Positions 38,095 to 47,379 of a DNA stretch of 64,000 nucleotides are shown piece after piece. The stretch's first letter is position 1. Each line of letters opens with the position of its first letter. The position numbers and the translations under genes are program-made. The notes beneath the pieces are model-generated. The model saw only the letters and a program-made list of their open reading frames with translations, had not been told where the DNA came from and did no database searches. The DNA is from Acetivibrio cellulolyticus CD2 (GTDB lineage Bacteria; Bacillota; Clostridia; Acetivibrionales; Acetivibrionaceae), in assembly GCF_000179595.2 (NCBI RefSeq), contig NZ_JH556658.1, positions 410,861 through 474,860 of the forward strand. Direction: 5' to 3'.

Positions 38095-38574
38095 ATGAGG
38101 AAGACTATATTATTTATATTGCTTATAGGGGTTATTAGTTCATCAATATTTACTGCTTTTTATTTACACAATAAGCCAAAGCCAAGGACAACAGAAAATT
38201 CATTAGTAAATATTTTTAATAATAATAGGAGTAGTTTTGAATTAATTGCAAATGAGACATCTGACATGGAAGGCCGTTTTAATCTGTACTATTTAGATAG
38301 CAAGATAGATATAGTTAAATATAATGATAAAGCAAGTACACCAATATTAAGTGATGATTTCAAAAATTATCTTAAATCATTTTTTGAAAAACAAAAATTT
38401 AAATATATTAAAATTAATGATATTAATGAGGGATCGGTTTCTTTTGTTTATGACTATACTGACTCATGTGAAGTAAGTATTGTATATTTAAGGAATGTTT
38501 CAATAGTTAATAAATCTAGTGAGTTAATCAAGATTATTGACTATTGGTACATATATCTTCATCAATTTGAGTGA
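38095..38574 (+). CDS. Small membrane-anchored protein, unknown
   Basis: 159 residues. N-terminal membrane helix (4-24), then a mixed alpha/beta extracytoplasmic domain rich in Asn, Lys, Ile and Tyr. GAGGGGGGAC lies about 10-18 bases before ATG 38095. No motif is recognised and no lipobox cysteine is present. Base use is more AT-rich than the housekeeping genes, like its neighbours in this accessory stretch. Confidence 0.55.
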   Translation: MRKTILFILLIGVISSSIFTAFYLHNKPKPRTTENSLVNIFNNNRSSFELIANETSDMEGRFNLYYLDSKIDIVKYNDKASTPILSDDFKNYLKSFFEKQKFKYIKINDINEGSVSFVYDYTDSCEVSIVYLRNVSIVNKSSELIKIIDYWYIYLHQFE

Positions 38575-38708
38575 ACAGTGTTAAATGAAAGGTAAGTGAC
38601 TCAAAATAAATGTAAGCTTAATACTTAGCAAATAAAAACCTGCATCATAGCGGCAAAATCAAATCACTCTTTGAAATGGTAGTACAGTGTAATTACTTAT
38701 GTAGGTAG

Positions 38709-39065
38709 GTGAGCAAAGTGAAAATTATAGTAAAAAGAGTTTTTTGTTTGATAGCTATATTTATTATTTTAATGAGTGCTTTCTTTATTAAGATGTATTA
38801 TGTTGATGAAAGAATGGGTATTATTGGTAAGGATTTGTCTATAGTTATTTATGAGGATGAATTTGTTGGATATATAGAAGTGAGTAATCCAAAATTTAGA
38901 AATGATTCGCGTCAAATTTGGTTTGATTTGTGGTTTGAAAATAAAAAGTTAATCGATTATATGCGTAAAAATGATTTGGAAATTAAACCCGGAAGGTATT
39001 GTATTAATCAGTGTGATAGATTTGAGAAAGTACTTAGCATATTGGAGTTTGAAAAAATAAAGTAA
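38709..39065 (+). CDS. Small membrane-anchored protein with MltG-like motif
   Basis: 118 residues from GTG 38709 (GTG 38718, after TAGGTGAGC, is also possible). One N-terminal membrane helix (about 8-31). The segment LEIKPGRYCINQCDRFEKVL resembles the short N-terminal subdomain of YceG/MltG endolytic transglycosylases (xxPGTYxIxxxxSxxEIL), but the catalytic domain is absent. If real, it would be a peptidoglycan-facing binding domain only. Otherwise unknown. Confidence 0.5.
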   Translation: MSKVKIIVKRVFCLIAIFIILMSAFFIKMYYVDERMGIIGKDLSIVIYEDEFVGYIEVSNPKFRNDSRQIWFDLWFENKKLIDYMRKNDLEIKPGRYCINQCDRFEKVLSILEFEKIK

Positions 39066-39126
39066 AGAATAAATTATAATTATAAGTTATTAAAACCTAC
39101 TTTTTTAAAAAATGAGGAGTTGATAA

Positions 39127-39789
39127 TTGATAAGATTGAGAACAAAAAAGATGGGTATTGTCATAATTGTTATGCTAATACTAGTAGTTATAATTTATTC
39201 AGGAACACTTTGGGGAAAAGCAATAGCAAGAAAAGAAATAGCACAATATCTTAAAGATAAATATTCTAGAGGTATGTTAGTAGAAAATGTTTATTACAAT
39301 TTCAAGAGAAGCGGGTATAATGCAAATGTGTATTGCGAGGAAGAAAATGTAGGATTTATTGTTGAGCCATGTTCAAAGGTCTCTGGGTATAAATATAAGG
39401 ATTGCTATTATAGTAGTGTATGGCAAAAGGAAATAGCTAGTGAAATAAGAAAAGATGTTAAAATTTCGGATAATACAGAAATTTATGTATCGATGCTGAG
39501 ATATTTTACAGAGTATGAAAACAAACCTACAATACCTTATTATACAGATGCATTAGAAAAAATAGAAAGAATCAATATTTTTCTATATAACAATATTGAT
39601 GAAACAATTGACTATGCTCAATTGTTAGAGATAATTTCATTATTAAAAACTAAAAAAATATATTACCATAATATTTATCTTTGTTATGGAGATAATGCTA
39701 AAACACGAAAGGAGATAGGGATTACTCGGGAAGATGCGGAAAAAATAATTGGTGTGGATGATATTAAAAGGTTAATAAATACAAAATAA
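39127..39789 (+). CDS. Membrane-anchored YfjL-like protein
   Basis: 220 residues from TTG 39127, with GAGGAG seven bases upstream. N-terminal membrane helix (9-29), then IARKEIAQYLKDKYSRGMLV, VYYNFKRSGYNANVYCEEE, VGFIVEP and YYSSVWQKEI. The pattern resembles the YfjL/DUF3139-type domain of Firmicutes (KEIxxYLxxKYxxxFxVxxVxYNFxxxxYxAxxYP), found in small lipoproteins and membrane proteins of unknown function. The C-terminal 100 residues are a separate alpha/beta region. Confidence 0.55.
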   Translation: MIRLRTKKMGIVIIVMLILVVIIYSGTLWGKAIARKEIAQYLKDKYSRGMLVENVYYNFKRSGYNANVYCEEENVGFIVEPCSKVSGYKYKDCYYSSVWQKEIASEIRKDVKISDNTEIYVSMLRYFTEYENKPTIPYYTDALEKIERINIFLYNNIDETIDYAQLLEIISLLKTKKIYYHNIYLCYGDNAKTRKEIGITREDAEKIIGVDDIKRLINTK

Positions 39790-39862
39790 TAAAAATGGAT
39801 TATATAAGGTAAGTATAATTTTTAAGCTTCTATTATATAAGAACAATATTTGCTGCATTTCA

Positions 39863-39957
39863 CTGGCTAAAAATTGAAAAATAATTACTTGTGTAATTTT
39901 ACCTTATTTAATATAATTTTAAATTATACTAAATGACATAAAAAGGAGTCTATAATG
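39863..39957 (+). repeat. Duplicated promoter block, copy 2
   Basis: Contains the 44 bases 39887-39930 identical to 33694-33737. TTGTGT (39889-39894) and TATAAT (39912-39917) are 17 bases apart, and AAAAAGGAGT supplies the ribosome binding site of the gene at 39955. This copy is intact and very likely a working promoter. Confidence 0.82.
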
Positions 39958-40749
39958 AAAAAACAAGTACATTATTTTTTAATTATTGCTATTGTTACGA
40001 TATTTTCAGCAAAACTAATTTATGCAGAAGATCAGACTTCAACAGCAATTGAAACTGTAACACCTATAATAGAACCAACCTCAACTCCTACGCCTATTGA
40101 AATACTGGGCATAACTGATAATTCCTCATATCCGGACCTTTTATCAAAAAAGGAAACAATGAATACGTTGATTGCAGAAGAAAATCAAGTTTGTGCAAAT
40201 ATAAAGGAACAGGAGAAATCAAATAGTGATGCGGTAGCTCGGATAGGAGAAAAAGCAAAATCGTATGCTGCGCCATATTTAAAAATTATTGATGAAATTA
40301 AACTTTTGTTAAGCCAAATAAGAGAAAAAAGGTCTCTAAATATTACTGAGAGTAAATCAAATGGCAGCGATAATTTAAACAAAGAAATAGAAATGAGTAC
40401 CGACCAAATTGCAAATTTGAACAGGGCAGTTAAAAGTATGCGTGAGTCAATTAAGTACATAAGTGTTGAAAGTAGTGAATTTAATAAAAAAATTCAAACT
40501 GCGCAGCAGCAGGTTGATAAAATAAAGGACGAAATAACCGAGCTGAACAATAAGATTATGGAAGAAAAACTCCTTAAAGATACCGAATGGGAAAGTTTTT
40601 GTTCTGCAATGTACAATAAAGATTTAGAAACTGCTAATGCCTCATATCAAAGTATGATTGAAATAAAACAGAGTATTATTAATCATTACAAGGAAATTCT
40701 TGATCTAAAAAAGGATATTGAGAAACTGTTGACGCCATTAGCCAACTAA
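39955..40749 (+). CDS. Secreted coiled-coil protein
   Basis: 264 residues. Signal peptide (MKKQVHYFLIIAIVTIFSAKLIYA), a Thr/Pro/Glu-rich linker (TPIIEPTSTPTPIE), then almost entirely helical coiled coil from about 60 to 260 (EQEKSNSDAVARIGEKAK, SSEFNKKIQTAQQQVDKIKD). No catalytic motif. The copper-amine-oxidase-like gene begins 20 bases later, and the PPC/DUF4855-like gene after that, so they likely form one secreted-protein operon from the promoter at 39889. Confidence 0.7.
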   Translation: MKKQVHYFLIIAIVTIFSAKLIYAEDQTSTAIETVTPIIEPTSTPTPIEILGITDNSSYPDLLSKKETMNTLIAEENQVCANIKEQEKSNSDAVARIGEKAKSYAAPYLKIIDEIKLLLSQIREKRSLNITESKSNGSDNLNKEIEMSTDQIANLNRAVKSMRESIKYISVESSEFNKKIQTAQQQVDKIKDEITELNNKIMEEKLLKDTEWESFCSAMYNKDLETANASYQSMIEIKQSIINHYKEILDLKKDIEKLLTPLAN

Positions 40750-40769
40750 TTTATAAGGAGACCGGTAAA

Positions 40770-41432
40770 ATGCAAAAGATTAGCAAAAGATTTTTAAAAT
40801 TAACTATTTTGGTCATTACAGTGCTTGTAATGCTTCCAATGCTTCCAATCAACGCTGCTGAAGAACAGGACACTGATATTACACAACTCTTAAAAGAGTT
40901 TCAAGTTGAAGATAATCCAATCGATTATTCAATAATCAACAGTAACACCAATATAACAGCAGATGGAATGGATACGTTGGATAATGCTTTGTTTACAATA
41001 TTTATGGAGCCTGCAGTAAGTGATTATTATGATAAAATCTGTCCGCTGTTTGAAAAAAGCAATATTTCTGGAATTCAGATGTTTGTCGACGGCCAGCAAA
41101 TTGATTTTACTAAATATGATAATGTCTATCCATCTATAATTGATGGCAGAGTATTGGTACCTCTTCGCGCAATAGGTGAAAATCTAGGCGCAGAAGTAGA
41201 GTGGATAGCAAAGGATAAGCTTATCAGGATTAAGCTCAACGATAAAGTAGTTGAAATAGTTGTAGATTCAAAGGACGCCTTGATAAATAGTAAGAAAACA
41301 ACTCTGGATGTTCCAGCAAAAATAATTGATGGAAGGACTTTAGTACCTGCAAGATTTATTAGTGAATCATTTTCAAAAACTGTGGAATGGCATTCATATA
41401 ATAAAGAATTGGGTGTTATTGCTATATATTAA
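40770..41432 (+). CDS. Secreted copper-amine-oxidase N-domain-like protein
   Basis: 220 residues with a signal peptide (cleavage near NAAEEQ). Residues 100-218 are the copper amine oxidase N-terminal-like repeat: IQMFVDGQQIDFTKYDNVYP, RVLVPLRAIGENLGAEVEWI, RTLVPARFISESFSKTVEWH. The first 70 mature residues are unrecognised. AAGGAG precedes the ATG. It is probably a surface-attachment or carbohydrate-contact module, like the related protein at 29182. Confidence 0.85.
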   Translation: MQKISKRFLKLTILVITVLVMLPMLPINAAEEQDTDITQLLKEFQVEDNPIDYSIINSNTNITADGMDTLDNALFTIFMEPAVSDYYDKICPLFEKSNISGIQMFVDGQQIDFTKYDNVYPSIIDGRVLVPLRAIGENLGAEVEWIAKDKLIRIKLNDKVVEIVVDSKDALINSKKTTLDVPAKIIDGRTLVPARFISESFSKTVEWHSYNKELGVIAIY

Positions 41433-41491
41433 TATACTTGGACTCAAAGTAGAATTTGTAGAGTCTGATATGCATAAGAGGGGAATGTATA

Positions 41492-43462
41492 ATGAAAAAA
41501 AATATTTTAAGTCTGATTTTGATAGTAACAACCATATTATCAGGTTCTATGGTATTTGCCGAGCCTGTTTTTGACTATGAACCGAATGATTCACCATATT
41601 CAGCTTATGTTCTAAATGGTGATTCTACACTGAGTTCTACAATAGCAAACAGTGAAGATGTAGATTTTTATAATTTTTATGTTAATGGTACTGTTGATAC
41701 TGTAATTACTCTAACATCACCGAAAGATACCGATTACGACCTTAAACTGTTTGACGAAAATTATAATGAGATCGGAAGCTCCAGCCTTTCTTTAAATAAT
41801 GATGATATTATAAGTATCAATTCGCTTACCACTGGAATATATTCTATCAAGGTGTATAGTTTTAATAAAAGTGCTTCTAATTTACCGTATACCCTATCTA
41901 CCAGGACAGTTGATATTAATGGTACTAATACGCCAAGCCATGCAGGAATATCTGAGGCAAACAAAAACAATACAACAATGGCAAATGTATTGGAAATTGA
42001 TTCAAACACATCCTTTATAGGCAAAATGGACAAGCTTAGTAAAGCACGGTACTTTAAGTTTAACATTAAGAATTTTTCAGATATTAATATATCAATGACT
42101 CCACCAAAGGGTGTAGATTTGGATATAAAATTATATAGCTTATCAGGTCTAGAAGTTGGAAGTTCAACGAATAAGGATGGTACTGAAAATATCTCAAAAA
42201 GCAATTTATTACCTGGAATTTACTACCTAAAAGTATATGGCTGCGGTTCTGCCTTTTCTTTAAATACATATAGAGTTACTGTAGAAGCTGCGAAAGCTGC
42301 CTATATTACTACTAGCAAAGGTAATAGTGCTAATAATTATTCCCGATCAAGCTCTCAAACCTCAACAACTGCCCCAAGAGCTTTACTTTTATATGTGGGA
42401 CCATATTTATCTAAATTTACTGATGATGATCTGAAAAAGTTACTTGTTGATGATCCTATTAATACAAAAGACTTTATTATCACAGATAATGGGATACAAT
42501 ATAACACATATTATGATAAAGACGGGAAATTAGTCGATATTGTTACTCCTGAAAAAATAAATGCTATGACTTTGGATAAGCTTGATTCAACAGGAAAACT
42601 AGATCAAATAAAGTTAGACTATTTAGCGTTTTACCAAAAAGCAATGCGTGAAAATTCTTTGGACTATTTTGCAAGTGAAGCTGCTGATTTGGCTTCTAGG
42701 TTGATAAAAATAGATTCCAGCGTAAAACTGACAATAGCTATTCCGGAAATCAAAATGCAAGCTCTTAGCTATGAATATATTGAACCTGTAAAGGAAAAGA
42801 TTATTAAGGGAATTAAAGAAAGATTGGATTTTGTTAACCCTGACTATTGGGAAGAAAACATCAGAGGTTTTTACTTCTCATCTGAAGGAATTCCTTATTA
42901 TTATACCTGGTTTAAACCTGATAAAACAATTAACTTTGATAATCCGGTAGTAAAGACAATGCTCAGTTTTTCAAATGAGATACATCAAGTGTACAATAAG
43001 GAATTTATGTGGATACCCTATTATGGCAACAGTTTGGCTATAGATAGTTATTACAACAAAGAGCAGTTTGTTCGCATAGGATATATTGCAAATAGAACAA
43101 ACATATTTGACTATATATTTATTCAACCTTCATACTATTTTAAACCAAAGTCCGAAAATATTCCTTTTGTCAAAACATCAACCGAATTAAATGCAGTTGT
43201 TGATATGAAATTAGATATTGTTGGTGGAATTAAGACTTCAAAAACTTTGATAGGTCCTGAAATGGAAATAGATACGAAACTTGATACCACTATAGGGAAA
43301 GATGATTCATTGGCTTATCAGAAAAGATATAACCAGTATGTTACGGCTTTTTCCAATGTAAAATCCAACACTCCTGTTGCATTTTATGCTGGTTCAAGGG
43401 ATGAGATTTTTAATGATACTGTTTATAATTCAGTAAAGAACTTTTTTAAGAGCATTCAATAA
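41492..43462 (+). CDS. Secreted PPC-repeat protein with DUF4855-like domain
   Basis: 656 residues with a signal peptide (cleavage near VFAEP). Two bacterial pre-peptidase C-terminal (PPC) beta-sandwiches at about 23-135 and 150-265 are recognisable by YEPNDSPYSA, DVDFYNFYV and LLPGIYYLKVYG. A Ser/Thr linker leads to a large C-terminal domain (about 295-655) with GFYFSSEGIPYYYTW and FDYIFIQPSYYF. That resembles DUF4855, a TIM-barrel glycosidase-like family. A sugar-active surface protein is likely; the DUF4855 call is moderate. Confidence 0.68.
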   Translation: MKKNILSLILIVTTILSGSMVFAEPVFDYEPNDSPYSAYVLNGDSTLSSTIANSEDVDFYNFYVNGTVDTVITLTSPKDTDYDLKLFDENYNEIGSSSLSLNNDDIISINSLTTGIYSIKVYSFNKSASNLPYTLSTRTVDINGTNTPSHAGISEANKNNTTMANVLEIDSNTSFIGKMDKLSKARYFKFNIKNFSDINISMTPPKGVDLDIKLYSLSGLEVGSSTNKDGTENISKSNLLPGIYYLKVYGCGSAFSLNTYRVTVEAAKAAYITTSKGNSANNYSRSSSQTSTTAPRALLLYVGPYLSKFTDDDLKKLLVDDPINTKDFIITDNGIQYNTYYDKDGKLVDIVTPEKINAMTLDKLDSTGKLDQIKLDYLAFYQKAMRENSLDYFASEAADLASRLIKIDSSVKLTIAIPEIKMQALSYEYIEPVKEKIIKGIKERLDFVNPDYWEENIRGFYFSSEGIPYYYTWFKPDKTINFDNPVVKTMLSFSNEIHQVYNKEFMWIPYYGNSLAIDSYYNKEQFVRIGYIANRTNIFDYIFIQPSYYFKPKSENIPFVKTSTELNAVVDMKLDIVGGIKTSKTLIGPEMEIDTKLDTTIGKDDSLAYQKRYNQYVTAFSNVKSNTPVAFYAGSRDEIFNDTVYNSVKNFFKSIQ

Positions 43463-43609
43463 TTAAAAAAGTGACTAAAAAAGTTGTTATGGATTAATTA
43501 TTTGGGGTATAAATATAATGTAATTTAGATAGTCTCAGTTATTTGTTTATAGACTATACAATAAAATAACTTGGTTTGCATAAATTTTTGATAAGGAGAG
43601 ATTAATACT

Positions 43610-44158
43610 ATGAAGAAATTTGTTTGTTCAGTTTGCGGTTATGTACATGAAGGAAATGAGCCACCAGAAAGTTGTCCACAGTGTAAGGCACCTAAGTCTA
43701 AATTTGTTGAAAAGACCGATGCATCCCTTCAATGGGCCGATGAGCATAGAATCGGTGTGGCAAAGGATGTTGATAAAGAAGTTGTTGAAGGATTAAAGGC
43801 TAATTTTTATGGTGAGTGTACTGAAATCGGAATGTATCTTGCAATGAGCCGCCAGGCTGACAGGGACGGCTATCCGGAAATAGCTGAAGCATATAAGAGA
43901 ATAGCATGGGAAGAAGCTGAGCATGCAGCAAAATTTGCAGAACTTCTTGGAGATCAGCTTACCAATGATACAAAGAAAAATTTGCAAATGAGGGTTGAAG
44001 CAGAGTTTGGTGCATGTCAAGGTAAGAAAGATTTAGCTACTAAGGCAAAACAGTTGAATTATGATGCGATTCACGATACAGTTCACGAGATGTGTAAGGA
44101 TGAAGCAAGGCATGGTCAGGCATTCAAGGGATTGTTAGAGAGATATTTTGGTAAATAA
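43610..44158 (+). CDS. Reverse rubrerythrin
   Basis: 182 residues with the rubredoxin-like FeS4 domain first (C6, C9, C22, C25) and the four-helix diiron domain after, opposite to classic rubrerythrin. Diiron ligands: [23 protein letters not shown] and the later DEARHGQAF. In C. acetobutylicum the same type reduces H2O2 and O2 with NADH via partner reductases and is oxygen-induced. AAGGAGAG precedes the ATG. A -10-like TATAAA lies at 43508, but the -35 is weak. Confidence 0.93.
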   Translation: MKKFVCSVCGYVHEGNEPPESCPQCKAPKSKFVEKTDASLQWADEHRIGVAKDVDKEVVEGLKANFYGECTEIGMYLAMSRQADRDGYPEIAEAYKRIAWEEAEHAAKFAELLGDQLTNDTKKNLQMRVEAEFGACQGKKDLATKAKQLNYDAIHDTVHEMCKDEARHGQAFKGLLERYFGK

Positions 44159-44241
44159 GAATGAAAAAGAAAATCTGTTTTGACATTAGGTAATCAAATG
44201 ATTTGATCAATGTCACAATACAAAATTTAAATTGTAGTTTT

Positions 44242-44285
44242 ATTAAGGGATGTTGAAATGACAACATCCCTTAATAATTTTTATA
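44242..44285 (+). terminator. Terminator after rubrerythrin
   Basis: ATTAAGGGATGTTG and CAACATCCCTTAAT form a perfect 14-bp stem with a short loop, followed by AATTTTTATA. Confidence 0.85.
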
Positions 44286-44422
44286 TATAGAAATTTTACT
44301 TGAGGAATTAAATGGAATTATGGTGGACAAAGAAATATTGGCTACAATTGGGGAGAAAATAAGCAGAAGATATTTTTTGAAATAAATTAAAGCATAATTG
44401 TGTTTATTTGATAAGCAGAAGA

Positions 44423-44451
44423 TTGAAATGATTAATAAATCATTATATACT
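44423..44451 (+). promoter_or_regulatory. Sigma-A promoter of the GTPase-nuclease gene
   Basis: TTGAAA (44423-44428) and TATACT (44446-44451) are 17 bases apart. The predicted leader of about 98 bases holds two small hairpins (CCAC/GTGG and GATAT/ATATC) and no clear terminator. The rest of 44286-44555 has no gene. Confidence 0.65.
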
Positions 44452-44555
44452 GATTTAATAGTACAGATATCTATCAAACCACTAATCTTTGTGGTTCATT
44501 CCGATGGCGTGGATATTGAAATATCAATCTGTAAATTTGATGCAGGAGACGAGTA

Positions 44556-47246
44556 ATGAAGAAGCTGGTAATCGGTATTTTAGCCCATGTAGATGCTGGG
44601 AAAACAACTTTGGCGGAAAGTATGCTTTATCTATCCGGCCGTATAAGAAAACTAGGCAGGGTAGATCATAAAAATGCTTATCTTGATACTTTTGAGCTTG
44701 AGCGTGCAAGAGGGATTACCATTTTTTCAAAGCAGGCTGAATTTACATTTAAAGATAGGAATATATCATTGCTTGATACTCCAGGTCATGTAGATTTTTC
44801 CGCTGAAATGGAACGGACATTACAGGTATTAGATTATGCTATTCTTGTTATAAGTGGAAGTGATGGGGTTCAGGGACATACAGAAACCTTATGGAGACTG
44901 CTTGTACAATACAGTATACCGACATTTATATTTGTAAATAAGATGGATATGAATGGAACAGACAGAAGTTCACTACTGGCCGAATTAAAAAAACTGCTTA
45001 ATGATGGATGCGTGGATTTTAGTGAAGATCAGAACCGGAATGAATTTATGGAAAACCTTGCAATTCACGATGAGGTTTTGCTTGAAAAATACATAGAAAG
45101 TGGAGTAGTAGAAACAAAAGATATAACAGCGTTAATTTGGGACAGAAAGATATTTCCTTGTTATTTTGGCGCTGCTTTAAAGCTTAATGGAGTAGAGGCC
45201 TTTCTAAATGGTTTGGAGCAGTACACTCGATACCCGCAATTTTCGGAAAAGTTCGGTGCGAAGGTTTATAAGATAGCAAGAGATGAGCAGGGAAACCGTC
45301 TGACATATATGAAGATTACCGGAGGAAGCCTGAGAGTAAAAACACTATTATCAAACCGTAAAGAGAATGGATCGGTTCAAAATTACGAAAACACTTTATG
45401 GGAAGAAAAAGTTGATCAGATAAGGATTTATTCAGGGTCAAAGTATGAAACGGTTGATGAAGTGAAAGCAGGTGAGGTTTGTGCAGTTATGGGGCTTAGC
45501 AGGACATATCCTGGGGAAGGGCTGGGAGTAGAGGCAGCATCAGGGATGCCGGTTTTGCGTCCCGTACTTAGTTATCGGATTGTGTTGCCGCCGGAATGCG
45601 ATGCTCATAATATGTTAACTAAATTACGCCAGTTGGAGGAGGAGGACCCGCAGCTGCATATAGTGTGGTCTGAACAGTTGAAAGAGATTCATGTGCAGCT
45701 GATGGGTGAGATACAGATAGAAATTTTGAAGAGCCTGATTTTGGAACGGTTTAGTGTTAACGTGGAATTTGGTTCGGGAAATATCGTGTATAAGGAATCT
45801 ATATTGGAACCAGTGGAGGGAGTAGGGCATTTTGAGCCATTACGGCATTATGCTGAAGTACATTTGTTGATGGAGCCAAATGAACCGGGAAGTGGACTTA
45901 TCTTTACCAGCAATTGTAGTGAAGATTTGTTGGATCGCAACTGGCAGCGGCTGATTCTAACTCATCTGGAGGAAAAGGACCATACGGGAGTATTAACAGG
46001 CTCATCAATTACGGATATGAAGATTACTTTGATTGCCGGGCGTGCACACCCGAAACATACAGAGGGCGGAGACTTCAGGCAGGCAACATACAGAGCAGTT
46101 AGACAGGGGCTAAAAAAAGCCAAGTGTGTTCTCTTGGAACCGTATTATAACTTTAAGCTGGAAATTCCGTCAGAATCAGTTGGAAGAGCTATGTCGGACC
46201 TTCAACGCATGAGCGGGGATTTCACTCCTCCTGAACTGGAAGGAGATATGGCTGTATTAATCGGATTTGCGCCGGTTTCAGCAATGCAGGGTTATCAGAA
46301 GGAGGTGAACGCTTATACCAGAGGCAGAGGAAGGCTTTTCTGCACACTTAAGGGATATCAGCAATGTCATAATTCAGACGAAGTAATAAAAGCGGTTGGT
46401 TATGACAGTGAGGCAGATATTGATAATCCGACAAGCTCTGTATTTTGTGCCAATGGAGCAGGATTTATCGTTGAGTGGGACAAGGTCCAAAATTATATGC
46501 ATGTAGATAGCGGATGGCGATGCTCAGAACCTGAAGAACAAAATAAAGAGGCGGTTAAGTCGAAGTCACGTACGCATTATGGCAACACCTTGCAGGAGGA
46601 TAAAGAGCTTGAAGCCATATTTGTCCGTACTTATGGACCGATCAAACGGAGACTGGGCAACACCCGGGGTGAAATTGAATATGGGGCAAAGAATACTACG
46701 GAAAAAGTCCAGATAAAACAGCAGTTAGATCCACAGAAAAAAGAACCGGTGAAAGAATATCTGCTGGTAGACGGTTATAATATTATATTTTCCTGGGATG
46801 AGTTAAATGAAATAGCGAAGGATAATTTGGAGCATGCAAGAAACAAACTGATGGATATTCTCTGCAATTATCAAGGTTTTAAGCAATGCATTCTAATTTT
46901 GGTTTTTGATGCGTATAAAGTAAAAGGTGGGACAGGGTCGGTACTTGAGTATCATAATATTAATGTAGTTTATACAAAAGAAGCAGAAACAGCAGATGCA
47001 TATATTGAGAAAGTAACTCATGAAATCGCGAGGGAACATCATGTTACAGTTGCAACATCAGATGCGCTTGAGCAATTAATTATCTTGGGGCAGGGTGCGG
47101 TCAGATTGTCTGCAAATGATTTGAAAGAGGAAATAATCAGGGTGAATGATAAGATTCGCAAAGATTATCTGGATAAGCAGCCATATACTCGTAATTATCT
47201 GGGAGACAGATTGAGTGACAATGTTCTTAAGCACATAAAGGATTAA
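44556..47246 (+). CDS. TetM/EF-G-like GTPase fused to a Rae1/YacP NYN nuclease
   Basis: 896 residues. Residues 1 to about 650 are a ribosomal-protection-type translation GTPase: G1 AHVDAGKTT, G2 ERARGIT, G3 DTPGH, G4 NKMD, then domain II and the EF-G-like domains III-V. After a charged linker (about 655-730) comes a YacP-type NYN domain with acidic residues D739, D785, D814, D836 and N742 in DGYNI. B. subtilis YacP (Rae1) is a ribosome-associated endonuclease that cuts mRNA in the A site, where TetM also binds. Tetracycline resistance is possible but not shown. GGAGACG precedes the ATG. Confidence 0.9.
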   Translation: MKKLVIGILAHVDAGKTTLAESMLYLSGRIRKLGRVDHKNAYLDTFELERARGITIFSKQAEFTFKDRNISLLDTPGHVDFSAEMERTLQVLDYAILVISGSDGVQGHTETLWRLLVQYSIPTFIFVNKMDMNGTDRSSLLAELKKLLNDGCVDFSEDQNRNEFMENLAIHDEVLLEKYIESGVVETKDITALIWDRKIFPCYFGAALKLNGVEAFLNGLEQYTRYPQFSEKFGAKVYKIARDEQGNRLTYMKITGGSLRVKTLLSNRKENGSVQNYENTLWEEKVDQIRIYSGSKYETVDEVKAGEVCAVMGLSRTYPGEGLGVEAASGMPVLRPVLSYRIVLPPECDAHNMLTKLRQLEEEDPQLHIVWSEQLKEIHVQLMGEIQIEILKSLILERFSVNVEFGSGNIVYKESILEPVEGVGHFEPLRHYAEVHLLMEPNEPGSGLIFTSNCSEDLLDRNWQRLILTHLEEKDHTGVLTGSSITDMKITLIAGRAHPKHTEGGDFRQATYRAVRQGLKKAKCVLLEPYYNFKLEIPSESVGRAMSDLQRMSGDFTPPELEGDMAVLIGFAPVSAMQGYQKEVNAYTRGRGRLFCTLKGYQQCHNSDEVIKAVGYDSEADIDNPTSSVFCANGAGFIVEWDKVQNYMHVDSGWRCSEPEEQNKEAVKSKSRTHYGNTLQEDKELEAIFVRTYGPIKRRLGNTRGEIEYGAKNTTEKVQIKQQLDPQKKEPVKEYLLVDGYNIIFSWDELNEIAKDNLEHARNKLMDILCNYQGFKQCILILVFDAYKVKGGTGSVLEYHNINVVYTKEAETADAYIEKVTHEIAREHHVTVATSDALEQLIILGQGAVRLSANDLKEEIIRVNDKIRKDYLDKQPYTRNYLGDRLSDNVLKHIKD

Positions 47247-47318
47247 ATAACAGTATTAATTGTGTTATAAAAGTTTTGATTCAACCTCAAGAACTTACAA
47301 TCACCACATTTTTGTACG

Positions 47319-47347
47319 TTGAAAAAAACATATAACTGTTGTATACT
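47319..47347 (+). promoter_or_regulatory. Sigma-A promoter of the CotH-VTC operon
   Basis: TTGAAA (47319-47324) and TATACT (47342-47347) are 17 bases apart; the predicted start is about 26 bases before the cotH-like ATG. The hexamers are the same as those at 44423. Confidence 0.68.
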
Positions 47348-47379
47348 ATTTTTTATATCATAATGTGATGGTTATGTAA

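Noticed and set aside
44489-44671. Leader peptide of a tet(M)-type attenuator
   Set aside because: The frame overlaps the GTPase start and no terminator hairpin with U-run is present in the leader.
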